Shown here: positions 1 to 9,698 of the stretch, in pieces
Layout of the letters: each line of letters begins with the position of its first letter
Position numbering within the stretch: the stretch's first letter is position 1
From: Fragilaria crotonensis
Lineage: Eukaryota > Bacillariophyta > Fragilariophyceae > Fragilariales > Fragilariaceae
Length of the DNA: 64,000 bases
Assembly (NCBI GenBank): GCA_022925895.1
Contig: JAKSYS010000033.1
Span: forward strand, 124,001 to 188,000
Direction of reading: 5' to 3'
The notes under the pieces: model-generated
The model's database searches: none
What the model was told of the DNA's origin: nothing
What the model saw: the letters and a program-made list of their open reading frames with translations, nothing else
Position numbers and translations under genes: made by a program

Positions 1-244
1 TTAAAATTGCAGATACTATAACCAATGAATGTACTGCACTGTGAGTATACGGATGTTGTACTGGAGGCAATGGAAAATACATTCGAAACAATGGCAACGA
101 CCAGACTTACCGATCTGCGAGTTCATTCTTGCAGTTCCAACGCAAGTCCGATTGCACGGGAGTATGAGATGTGCCATGTGCCTTTGGGGACATGATGCTT
201 TCGTCTGCCACGATTGGCAACTTGAGGTCGGGTGTTGGAGTCAT
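1..244 (-). CDS. MsrB-like protein paralog, 5' part only (runs off left edge)
   Basis: Partial gene on the minus strand. The first visible exon (about 244 down to 111) encodes a peptide with SIMSPKAHGTSHTPVQSDL and RWNCKNELADR. It matches DIMSNKGHGTSATPVQPNL and KWDCDEKVADR in the MsrB-like gene at 58.2-59.1 kb. A GTAAGT donor starts at 110, and a TATAG acceptor ends at 16. Joining across this 95-bp intron gives ADR-ICNFN, exactly the continuation seen in the other copy. The catalytic MsrB part lies outside the window. The start at 244 is the nearest ATG; another in-frame ATG lies about 90 bases upstream. This intron is absent from the paralog. The homology is seen directly; the function is inferred from the paralog. 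Confidence 0.72.
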
Positions 245-990
245 TTTGAGTTGTATGTTCTTTAGTTGTGGTGAGAGTTTGATAAGATTTGATTTGTGAG
301 CTGAAGGGAATGGGACGAGGAAAAGTTTTTCCATTTCGTGCTTGGGCCGTAAATTGGGTGCCAGCTCGAGCTGAATGGTGATCTGGTGATGGAATCTTGG
401 ATTTCTTGGATTTTCTCTTGGAGGACTGTACCAGTACCTAGTATTTCTGCTACTACAGTATTGGCCACACGTACATACGGCATACGGAATACGGATACTT
501 CGCAGAAGTGACAGTATGCATATAACAGTTTGCCACCGGTAGACGTGGACGGAAACTCTTGGTCTCTCTGACGTTGTACAAGTACTGTACTGCGAGTAGG
601 GATTACTGTATGCATAGAATGAGGTTGGACGATGGTTGTAGCGGTACGTTAATCCAGTAGAGGCTATTTGGTAGTGCATCGTTACGGACGAACTCTATTT
701 GTACTGTAGTACTAGTACTCCGAGTACTAGTCGTAGCTCATAGATTCCACACCTGACCATGTGCTGTATCGTACCCTGCTGTGATGTACTCCGAGTTTAC
801 CAGTAGACTTGGAGCAATGCTGCGCCCATAATTTGGCTGATGCGCGCCGTTTTTCTGTCGCAGTACCAGACCATATCTTGTGGAAAGCTTTGGCACGTTC
901 CATTAGAAATGCCAACAAAGCCTTCGTTGTCATATCACATATCATACATACTTCACCCTTGGCAACCTCCTCATTGTTTGTATTGTAAAC
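245..990. other. Intergenic, GTAC-rich
   Basis: No coding sequence is supported here. The stretch at about 590-735 is built from overlapping GTAC, AGTACT and ACTAGT words, the texture seen in most gene gaps of this window. It should hold the divergent promoters of the MsrB-like fragment and the ankyrin gene, but no clear TATA box was seen. Confidence 0.6.
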
Positions 991-2610
991 ATGGCTTTAC
1001 TTCTTGCTGAAGAGCACGAAAAAATGATACGGAATGATAGCACCGACGTTGTAAGTTTTCAAGAGTACACAGAAGACGCAATCACCTTCCATGTAAGCCG
1101 ACATGGCCATTTGGAAGTTTTTTGCTGCGAGTTGTTGAGCGGAATGGATTATGTGAACATTTCTGATAAGGATGATGAAACGGCCCTCATCTGGGCAAGC
1201 CGCGGTTGTCGTTTAGACGTCATTCGTGTGTTATTGAAACACAATTTGGTTGACTTGAACGTCGGTGATAACAATGGCGAAACAGCCCTGATTTGGGCAA
1301 GCCGTTATGGCCATATGGATGTCGTTCGTGAATTATTGAAGCACGACATGGTCGACATAAACATCGCCAGTGAAGGTGGTGACACGGCCCTAATCACGGC
1401 AAGCTTTGAGGGCGAATGGGTAGTTGTTTTGGAGTTGTTAAAACACAATGTGATTGATGTGAACATCGCTAATGAATGTGGTCATACAGCCCTTACCACA
1501 GCAAGCGAATTCGGACATTTCGAAGTCGTTGCTGTGTTATTGAATCACAGCACGATCAACGTTAACATCGCTAATGGAGAAGGCAAGACTGCCCTCATCT
1601 TAGCTTGCGAAGAAGGCAGCTTGGACGTCGTTAGGGAGTTATTGAAGCACAAAATGGTTGATGTGAAGATTGCTGATGAAAATGGTGATACGGCTCTTAT
1701 CACGGCAAGCCGTGAGGGCTATTTTGAAGTCGTTCGAGAGTTGTTGAAACACGACATGATCGATGCGAACATCGCTAATACATGTGGCGATACGGCCCTT
1801 ATAATGGCAAGCAAATTCGGGCATTTCGAAGTCGTTCATGAGTTATTGAAGCACACCATGATCAACGTGAATTGCGCTAATGGTCACGGCAAGACTGCCC
1901 TCATCTTGGCCAGCGAAGATGGCAATTCTGTAGTCGTTCAGGAGTTATTGAAGCACAAAATGGTCGATGTGAACGTTGCTCATCAATTTGGTGAAACGGC
2001 CCTCATCGTGGCAGTCTCAGATGACCGTTTGGAGCTTGTTCGTATGTTATTGAAACACGACAGGGTTGATGTGAACGCCACTGATGAAACTGGTTGTACG
2101 GCCCTCACTTTGGCAAGCGAATTTGGTCATCTGGAAATTCTTTGTGAATTATTGAAACACAAAATGGTGGACGTGAAGGTCCCTAATGCTCGTGGTGAAA
2201 CGGCCCTTTTCTTGGCAGGCCAAAACGGCCACTTGTCGACTGTTCGTGAGTTGTTGAAACACGACATAGTCGACGCGAACGTCGCATGTAAATACGGCAA
2301 AACAGCCATTGTTGTCGCGAGCCTCAAGGGTCACTATGAAGTTGTCGAGGAGTTGCTGAAACACGGAGATGTGGATGTTAATGTTCAATGTTGTCTTGGT
2401 AATACATCCCTCATGTGGGCTTGCCTAACGGGTAGACCCGACATTGTTTCCTTGCTTTTGAAACGAGGCAATGTGGATACGAAGCTGAAGAATAAAGCAA
2501 GATCGACAGCGCTTGATGTTGCGCGCAAATGTGAAATGCTCGATATTGTGAGCGTTCTTGAAGAGCATGCCTATCAAACGCGGAAGAGACAGAGATTGAC
2601 ACGAAGCTGA
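991..2610 (+). CDS. Ankyrin-repeat protein, 539 aa
   Basis: Single-exon ORF starting at an ATG in the context AAACATGG. After about 55 unassigned N-terminal residues the protein is almost entirely ankyrin repeats. About 14 consecutive units of 34 residues carry the core G-TALI-AS--GH-EVV-ELLKH--VDVN-A, ending in a basic tail. The spacing is exact, so the DNA is also a 102-bp tandem array. Ankyrin repeats mediate protein-protein contacts; no enzymatic or membrane segment is visible, so the partner and location are unknown. The last unit is degenerate (STALDVARKCEMLDIVSVL) and acts as a cap. The full-length ORF without stops argues for a working gene. Large ankyrin families are common in diatoms. 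Confidence 0.9.
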   Translation: MALLLAEEHEKMIRNDSTDVVSFQEYTEDAITFHVSRHGHLEVFCCELLSGMDYVNISDKDDETALIWASRGCRLDVIRVLLKHNLVDLNVGDNNGETALIWASRYGHMDVVRELLKHDMVDINIASEGGDTALITASFEGEWVVVLELLKHNVIDVNIANECGHTALTTASEFGHFEVVAVLLNHSTINVNIANGEGKTALILACEEGSLDVVRELLKHKMVDVKIADENGDTALITASREGYFEVVRELLKHDMIDANIANTCGDTALIMASKFGHFEVVHELLKHTMINVNCANGHGKTALILASEDGNSVVVQELLKHKMVDVNVAHQFGETALIVAVSDDRLELVRMLLKHDRVDVNATDETGCTALTLASEFGHLEILCELLKHKMVDVKVPNARGETALFLAGQNGHLSTVRELLKHDIVDANVACKYGKTAIVVASLKGHYEVVEELLKHGDVDVNVQCCLGNTSLMWACLTGRPDIVSLLLKRGNVDTKLKNKARSTALDVARKCEMLDIVSVLEEHAYQTRKRQRLTRS

Positions 2611-3308
2611 GTTTTTCAGTATCAGAAGTGACGTTGGTGGGCTTTGGGAGGATGTGAGACTTTCTTTGCTGTGCGCTATTGGCTGATACTCCCAGATTGA
2701 GTAGTAGTCGCATTTGTCAAATAACATTCATTTACTGAATAAACATAGGTACTCCTGCATCAAGCTTTAAGCAGTTCGGATCTATTGTGGATTATATATC
2801 GATCCTTTACGTTCGTCCCTTACAATGCATACTATTAGGCAGTCGAGTAGCTGTACATCTCGTCAAGCACACTCTGGAATTATTCAACTCGAAGGTGACT
2901 CTGCACCTGGTCACGAATACGTCGGTCAAGACCAACAATACGAGCTTTGAGGTCTTTGAATCGACTTGAAATATGCCGATATGTTCACACGGTAGTCTGT
3001 ATGTTGAGCTCATTTTGTAGGATCGCGCACAAAGCAATGGATAAAAATGACGTAAGGTTCGAAAGCAAGCCTAATCCAGCAAAATCGTTGAGGCTTGCGC
3101 TGCATCTCACACTCGGCAAGCAAAGCGTAAAGCAAACAGTATCGTAAAACAAACCAATTGAACATTCTTGTTGTTCCGAGTTGTTGTATGAATCTTCATC
3201 ACTTTTGCTTCACTTCAGGTGTCTAGCAATTGATGTCCTGGAACAAGAATGAGACTGTGTATCGAACGCTTCGTCTCCGACTTCGTGTGATATGAAAAGC
3301 AGTCATTG
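2611..3308. other. Intergenic, no gene seen
   Basis: Lies between the 3' ends of two converging genes (ankyrin and SDR). Only short random ORFs occur. It is AT-richer than the flanking genes, and no repeat was recognised. Confidence 0.55.
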
Positions 3309-4100
3309 TCAAGAAACGTTGAAAGGTTGTTCGTTGATTTGCTTGAAGGCTACTGCATCGTTCAATCCATTTTGGCGCACAATGTCCAACTCATCAACGT
3401 GAAGGTAATGACCAGTAATGTTTGATTCTAAAATGGCAAAGAGACCGTCGACAATAGATTCAGCTGTCCTAACTCCAGATTGGCCATCTGGTTTTGGAAA
3501 AGACAACGTGTTTACACTGCCCGGACTCAGGGAATTGACTTGTATGCCCCTCTCCCTCAATTCTTCAGCCATTGCTGCCGTGAGGCCTTCGAGAGCAAAC
3601 TTGGATGCGACATAAAACGAAATGTCAGGTCGTGCAAGTTTGCCTGCACGTGAGGAAATATTGATGATCCTGCCTCCTGCTTTCATATGCGGTACCACAG
3701 CCGACGTGACACGATGGACTGCAACAACGTTACTGTTCAAGACTCGTAACAAATCGTCCGAGTCCATGGTATCGAATGTTCCCTTGGTGGATTGGGAAAC
3801 ACCAGCATTGTTAATCAAGATATCAATGCCACCCCATTGCGAGACAATGGAATCCACCATGGCATGAACTTGCTCTGAATCATTAAAGTCAGCAACAAGC
3901 TGCAACGGCGTGTGCAAGTGCGGCCCACCCATCTGGATTGCTGTTTCTTGCAACTCACTCGCTGTGCGACTAGTGATGGCAACCTTGGCCCCTGCCTTGG
4001 AGCAAATGATTGCAATCGCTTGGCCGATTCCTCGACCGGCACCTGTTACCACCACGCGCTGACCACCAAGACGTTGATCGAAATCGCATTGGTGAGACAT
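3309..4100 (-). CDS. Short-chain dehydrogenase/reductase (classical SDR), 263 aa
   Basis: NAD(P)-dependent oxidoreductase with a Rossmann fold, of normal length for a classical SDR. The cofactor-binding TGAGRGIG is at residues 19-26, NNAG at 97-100, the structural Asn at 124, the catalytic Ser at 149/150 and YVASK (Tyr163, Lys167) in the expected spacing, so the active site is complete. SLSPGSVNT follows as in the usual PG motif. No signal peptide or membrane span is visible, so a cytosolic enzyme is likely. The sequence is closest in style to 3-ketoacyl-ACP reductase/glucose dehydrogenase-type SDRs, but the substrate cannot be read from it. It is on the same strand as the upstream macro-sirtuin gene, with a 402-bp gap. 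Confidence 0.93.
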   Translation of the reverse strand: MSHQCDFDQRLGGQRVVVTGAGRGIGQAIAIICSKAGAKVAITSRTASELQETAIQMGGPHLHTPLQLVADFNDSEQVHAMVDSIVSQWGGIDILINNAGVSQSTKGTFDTMDSDDLLRVLNSNVVAVHRVTSAVVPHMKAGGRIINISSRAGKLARPDISFYVASKFALEGLTAAMAEELRERGIQVNSLSPGSVNTLSFPKPDGQSGVRTAESIVDGLFAILESNITGHYLHVDELDIVRQNGLNDAVAFKQINEQPFNVS

Positions 4101-4502
4101 GCTGGTGAGAGTTCAAGAGTGATGATGCTTGATGCGAGATGCGAGTGATGATATTGAGAAACATTGCACATGTGTGTCTTAGACGTCCGAGTATTCATCC
4201 TACTGTAGATAAAGTTCTATTGGAACACCTAATATGTTTTATTGCTTTTTGGTATATTTTTAATTAGTTATTTTCAATTATTATATGTATTTTCATGTAT
4301 TTTTTTATCATCGACTGTGATACTGCTGCAGTGCCCCGAGGAGATGGCAATGCAAAGGTAAATTTATTAATAGAACAGCCTACTAGTGCGTTCGTCCTTC
4401 TGAAACTACATTGACTTTGACAGAACATTGTCTTGGGCTTTGATCGGAGCCCGAGAAAGCGCTTCTAATCTTCAAGTCACTCATATCTGCTCCAAAGTTG
4501 AA
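4101..4502. other. Gap between SDR and macro-sirtuin, AT-rich
   Basis: Serves as SDR promoter and 3' flank of the macro-sirtuin gene. About 4200-4310 is strongly AT-rich. I looked on the minus strand for a SECIS-type stem (ATGA, AA loop, GA pair) that could support Sec insertion at the upstream TGA and found no convincing one by eye. Confidence 0.5.
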
Positions 4503-6368
4503 TTAGTCGTCCTTCAACTGTCCCAGCAATGTGTTCCAGTCGAAATGACCAAAGCGAGGAGCAAACCGAAACGACTGCTCATTATCAAGAGTCATACCCT
4601 CAATAGTTTGATGATTCATTACTTCCTCTTTGTCGTCTTCTTCGGCATCACTTGGCGACGATAATTCAATATCATTGAGTACCTGCCATCCTTCGGCAAT
4701 TGCAAGTGCATTCGTTAAATCTGAAGGCACCTCGGGGTCAGTTGGGTTGATGCGGATCAAGTGACCGCGAGAACCAAGCTGACGGGCAAACGATTCGACC
4801 GGGAAGCGAGTCACAGTGGGTGTATTATACCCTGCGCCAACCTCAATAATTACAACTGTGCTATTTGAATCACGATGCGCCTTCATCCAATGACGAAGTG
4901 CGTCGTTCTGCGCCTCGTACTTTCCGTGAAGGAAACTGCTATCGCCGCGAACATTCCCAAAGACATCTCCTCCACAGTACTTGCATGTTGGGATCAAGTG
5001 TTCTGGAATAAAGCCGTCACTGTTAATATGCGGCACGACCGAGTCCAACATGGGGCGGGATTCGAAGACTGCATCCTTACGACACGCCCTCTTGCATTGG
5101 TAATACGTCCACTCTCCCTGAGGAGTATAGATTCGTTCCTTGGCAAATCCGCTACGCTCAAAGCATCAATCAACATTGCTCGTCAAGACGAAATAGTCCT
5201 TCTCATTCACCATATCGAGCAATGTTTTGTATCCCTCATTTGGCTCAAACTGCCAGCGTTGTAGATGCATGTGTTTGGCCCACATGGCCCATTTTGCAGT
5301 CATTGGCACACAACGGTCCTGGCCTAGACCCATCACTTCATAGCTTGTCCTGTAACCCCACTTGACAAACCACGGATAGTGCTTCGCAAAGTCGGTTTGA
5401 TTGACGTAAACCATTTCACCTTCCTTCACAGACATGCCAGAACCAGCACAAATCAAGATTGCATCGGCTTGTTCGATCCACGTCTTGGCAAGGCGCAGCG
5501 TCCTGTCGCGAGTCGACGGCGAAGATGAAGGACAAGAATTGACTCCATCGTCGCCATTTTGCTGCTGCGGGGTACCTAGGTATGCAAGTCTTTTCTGGTA
5601 AAGATCTTCGTCGTTGTCAGAAAACACATTGAAAACTATCAAATCGACCTGGTCAGGATGCGCTTCAAGCCATTCCAAGACCGATGTGACGGCAATATTC
5701 GATGCCTCTTCCTGTGGGAAACCAAAAAGACCAGTGGAAATGCAACAAAAAGCGATTTTTCGAATGCCCTTATCTGCACATTGCTGTAGGCAGCCTTGGT
5801 ATGCAGATGCAAGAAGTTCACGATCAGTCGCTGTCAATCTAGCACCCTTATCAACCTGTGGTCCAGTAACATGAACAACGTAGTCACTGGGTAAGTTGAA
5901 CCCAGGTGTAACAATGGGCGGCGTTCCAGCGTGAAGAGGATAGCCTCTTTGCTCCATGGCAGTTCGACATTCCTCACGAAGACGAGGACCGGCCGCACGG
6001 TGGATGACATTATCAATGCATCGATGCTGTGGTGTGAAGCAACCCAGGCCAGCATCGTTGGCCGCATTGACAATGGCGTCAATCTGGAGAGACGTAATGT
6101 CACCCTTCCAGATTGCCACATGTGTAGTTCCATGAAAAAGTAGACGATTTGGAATGCTTGTCCACGGAATGACCGGACGCCGACGCGAGTGGACTTGATC
6201 GAAGAGGGCCAACTGGTCGTCACTCCATTTGGTATTGGAAGCAATGAGCAAGTCATCGAGAATGTCCCTTTGAGCCTTGAGAGAATCGGGAAGGCGTGAC
6301 ACATCAAAGCGAGGATGATCTTTCTTCAGCACAGCCATCAAGGCAGTTTGAACTTTGGATATATTCAT
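4503..6368 (-). CDS. Zinc-macrodomain / class M sirtuin fusion with an in-frame TGA
   Basis: One continuous reading frame of 622 codons from ATG 6368 to the stop at 4503, interrupted only by TGA at 5166-5168 (codon 401). Residues about 85-265 form a macrodomain: DAIVNAAN, then GCFTPQHRCIDN, the Cys/His pattern of zinc-dependent macrodomains, and CISTGLFGF. Residues about 295-621 form a Sir2 domain (CAGSGMS; SNVD at 397-400; Gln417) with zinc-ribbon pairs QCKRAC and PTCKYC. This macro plus sirtuin pairing is the SirTM class, known as fusions in eukaryotes and operons in bacteria, which add and remove ADP-ribose on protein targets. The TGA sits where the family has the Gly after the catalytic Asp (NVDG). 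Homology resumes at once in the same frame (CFERSGF). It may be a nonsense allele, a sequence error, readthrough or Sec. Without readthrough only the macrodomain and half the sirtuin are made. Confidence 0.88.
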
Positions 6369-7253
6369 GATACAGTCCTGCTTGTTTTTTTGGGTTGACA
6401 GATGCCACTATGCCACTATGCCACTGTGAAATTTGAAAATTGTGAGAACGTCAACATTTTCTTCTGTGGGGAACGGTGTCCACTTGCGCATGGTGCGCGA
6501 AACTCCGGGAACTTCGGTGAACAAAGAACAAAGTGTATGTCAGTTTGTCTGTTGATTCGTTATACACGGAGTACGAGTAGTACTGTACCCGGAGTAGTAT
6601 CATACTGTAGTATGTAGTAGGGTCTTGAAACAAAGCCAATTGGATGGGTTTGTGTTTTGTTGTCGTTATGGACAGTACTATGTGTACAGTACTCAGTTCT
6701 CGATGGCTCTGGCGTGTGCACGGAGTACTACGTAGTACAATCCTACGTCGCAAATGTTACCAGAGTAGCACATTCCAGATTCCAGACAACATGCGAAGTG
6801 GAGTGCCGTTTCGCAATGCCGATCTACTGCTTCACAACCAAATGCGAACCTGCGCCTCTGTTATAGAGGCACTCAAGGCACTGACAGGACGAAGGATCCT
6901 GGCATGTGTGCCCATGTGACCTGTTCGTTTTTGTGAATGAGACAAAATACACTAAAATTGAACTTTAAGGAAATCCGAACCCTGGGAGGTTTCCTGCAGC
7001 AGTAATCCGACAGAGGAGAACCCTGATGTGCCTCTTGTTGTGAATTTGCCAAATGCTGAAGTTCACATTCGTCGTTTTGAAAATCTATCAGCCGTAGGTG
7101 CCAGGCACTACTTCCGAGATCGAAAAGAAATGCGAACCCTGAAATCGACAAAGGAACGGTGTGAAAGGAATGTGAAGTCACATATTTAAACTTTCTAATC
7201 TGTACTGACTCGGCATCCATCACAAACAACAACCGCCAACAAGAGCAACAACA
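6369..7253. other. Divergent intergenic region, GTAC-rich
   Basis: Lies between the macro-sirtuin (minus) and aminotransferase copy 1 (plus). GTAC/AGTACT-rich text covers about 6560-6760. A long ORF on the minus strand across this gap is antisense to the aminotransferase and is not a gene. Promoters for both neighbours should be here; none was assigned. Confidence 0.5.
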
Positions 7254-8872
7254 ATGGTGCTTTCTCCTCCGATCATCCGTTCCGTCATGGGACCAACGTT
7301 GCTGCGCACTGGCGCTCGTCGGTTCAAGTCCCAAAAGGTGCTCACCGAAGATACCATGTCCCAAGCCCTCCGACACATGGAGTATGCCGTCCGAGGTGAA
7401 GTAGTCACTGCGGCGACTCGCTTGCAGCATGAGATCGAAACGGACCCAGCGTCTCATCCTCAGATTGATCATGTTCTTTACACCAATGTGGGAAATCCAC
7501 ATTCCGTGGGTCAAAAATCGCTTCATTGGCCCCGACAAGTTATGGCCTTGTGCAATATGCCAGATGAATTGGGTATTGATCATCCCGATGCTCATCGGAT
7601 CTTTCCAGAAGATGTGATTAAACGTGCCAAGGAGATCAAGCACATGTCCATGCACGATCAAGGCACCGGTGCGTATAGTCATTCCCAAGGGCACTTGGAC
7701 TTTCGAAAGCACATTGCCTCGTTCATTGAAGCCAGAGATGGAGGAGTTCCTTCCAATCCTGATGATATATTCATGACGAATGGTGCTTCGACTGGCATTG
7801 ACATGATTCTGCAAACCCTCTTGGCTGATGAAACATGGTGAGTAGCTGCACACTTCCATTCGGATAGTCGTCAATCGACCAGTTGTGTGCTCACCACGTG
7901 CATCTTCTGATATCCTATTTCTAGCGGTGTCATGATTCCAATTCCGCAGTATCCACTCTATTCTGCAACGATTGCCCTGAAAAAGGCCCACCAAGTCGAC
8001 TACTTCCTCGATGAAGCTAACTGCTGGAGCATGAACATGGATCATCTGGAAGAAAGCTTGGCGAATGCTAGGTCCAAAGGGATCAACGTCAACGGATTCG
8101 TCCTCATCAACCCAGGCAACCCTACTGGCCAGGTCCTTTCTCGTCAGGCCATGCACAATATCGTTGAGTTCTGCGCCAGCCACCAGCTGGTGCTCCTGTC
8201 CGACGAGGTCTACCAAGACAATGTCTACGATGGCGAATTTGTGAGCGCCAAACGAGCCGCCTACGAGACTGGACTGTTGGACAAGGACGCGATCGAGCTG
8301 GTGAGTTTCCACTCCACCAGCAAGGGGCTGTACGGGAATGCGGACATCGTGGCGGGTACATGGAGGTGGTGGGGATGGACAAACGCGTCGAGAGTCATCT
8401 ATATAAGTTGGCATCGGCCTCGCTGTGTCCCAATTTGGATGGCCAAATCATGATGGATTTGATGGTGCGTGGTCCCGATGAGGGAACGGCATCCTATAAA
8501 TCTTACCATGAGCAACGAAAGGAGATTTTCGAATCTTTGAAACGGAAGGCCAAGTTCATGGCGGACAGTTTGAATGCGATTCCAGGGTTCTCATGTCAAC
8601 CCGCTCAGGGGAGCATGTATTGCTTTCCATCCATTGAGTTGCCAGACAAGGCCATCGAGGACGCGAAGCGCCAAAAGCTGGACCCGGATACCTTCTACGC
8701 CATGTCGTTGTTGGAGTCCACAGGTATTTGTGTTGTTCCGGCATCTGGCTTCGGCCAACGAGAAGGACGACATGGCTTTCGTACTACGTTTTTGCCGTCG
8801 GAGCAAGAGATGGCGCGAGCGGTTGGTCTGATTCGTCAGCACCATGAAGAGTTCTGTGCGAGGTACAACTAG
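7254..8872 (+). pseudogene. Alanine aminotransferase copy 1, frameshifted
   Basis: First of two tandem copies. Exon 1 is 7254-7837, a GT-AG intron of 87 bp is 7838-7924, and exon 2 is 7925-8872. It encodes a PLP-dependent class I/II aminotransferase of the alanine aminotransferase type (YTNVGNPHSVGQK, VLINPGNPTGQVLS, DEVYQDNVY, PLP-lysine motif STSKGLYG). Relative to copy 2, one base is missing next to the GGG at about 8333-8336, just after STSKGLYG. Translation then shifts and stops near 8453. The downstream frame remains open and nearly identical to copy 2 up to the shared stop, so the lesion is young or a sequence error. The N-terminus (about 35 residues, basic, Ser/Thr-rich) looks like a mitochondrial presequence and differs strongly from that of copy 2. 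Confidence 0.85.
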
Positions 8873-8939
8873 CGACAAGCAAGCATCCTTATTTCGTGAG
8901 ATGTATGATCATTCCCGAGGGTTGGGCAGATAGTTTGCC

Positions 8940-9390
8940 TTTATAATATCCTACTATATTATAAATTAATTGTGTGCGTGCGTGTGTGCGTGCGTGCGTG
9001 CGTCTGTTACGGAGTATGACCACTCTGGGGTACTGGATCAAATGTTGCACTGTTACGTGGATTACATGTACTACAGGTCTACAGTACATAAACGGACGGT
9101 AATTTATGTTGAAACGACAGTGTGTTACGTTACTGAACTACAATACTGTACGAACATGGAATACTCATTGAATTTGCTGTGAACAGGGAACAGGTTGCTT
9201 GGGCATGATAAGTTCCTGGTACTGTACTTCATGAAGTTTCCTACGTTGGTACCATGGTACTGCATACTGTAGGGGAAAAAAGTAGTGGTACGGAGTACGA
9301 CCAGGTTGGGGGTACTGTACGTCCAGTTTCCTGTAGTAGACACTCCGATCAAATGTGAGGCACCCACTACTAGTATCTTATAATAATGTC
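8940..9390 (+). repeat. Dispersed repeat, copy 1, with (GTGC)n head
   Basis: Begins with a GTGC/GTGT microsatellite (about 8970-9002). It continues TTACGGAGTATGACCACTCT and then about 350 bases shared, with indels, with 15040-15400 in the same orientation. The copies share CTACAGGTCTACAGTACATAA, AATTTATGTTGAAACGAC and a tail near CTCCGATCA.TGTGAGG. It is non-coding. No clear terminal inverted repeats or target duplication were found, so the family is undetermined. The rest of 8873-9698 is promoter and spacer for aminotransferase copy 2. Confidence 0.7.
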
Positions 9391-9698
9391 CTATACGCGG
9401 AGGTTTCCAACATCGGACTGTGCTCTTCGAACCGGAACGGAAATCCCGATAAATATACTACGAGTTTCTTTTCGCGTAAGTTTTCACTCTTTGTAGGCCT
9501 ATTGGTCAAGGACTATTCATTCTGACAAACCGAACCCTGAATGTTACCACGACAGACCAGAAATGCGAACCCACAGAAATTAATCAAGAAAGCAAGATAC
9601 CAATATTCCTACGACACATCAAACATCACAAAAGCAACTCTTTCACATGTGAATGAAGACTTCATTCACCGCAAACAACGTCAACATCGACCACAGCC

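Noticed and set aside
4170-4502. Possible SECIS element for the TGA at 5166
   Set aside because: An ATGA...AA...GAT series exists near 4440-4485 (minus strand), but the flanking bases do not form a convincing stem by eye; not claimed.
6873-8414. 513-codon minus-strand ORF
   Set aside because: Antisense to aminotransferase copy 1 across exon, intron and exon; the composition has no domain and the plus strand carries clear homology.
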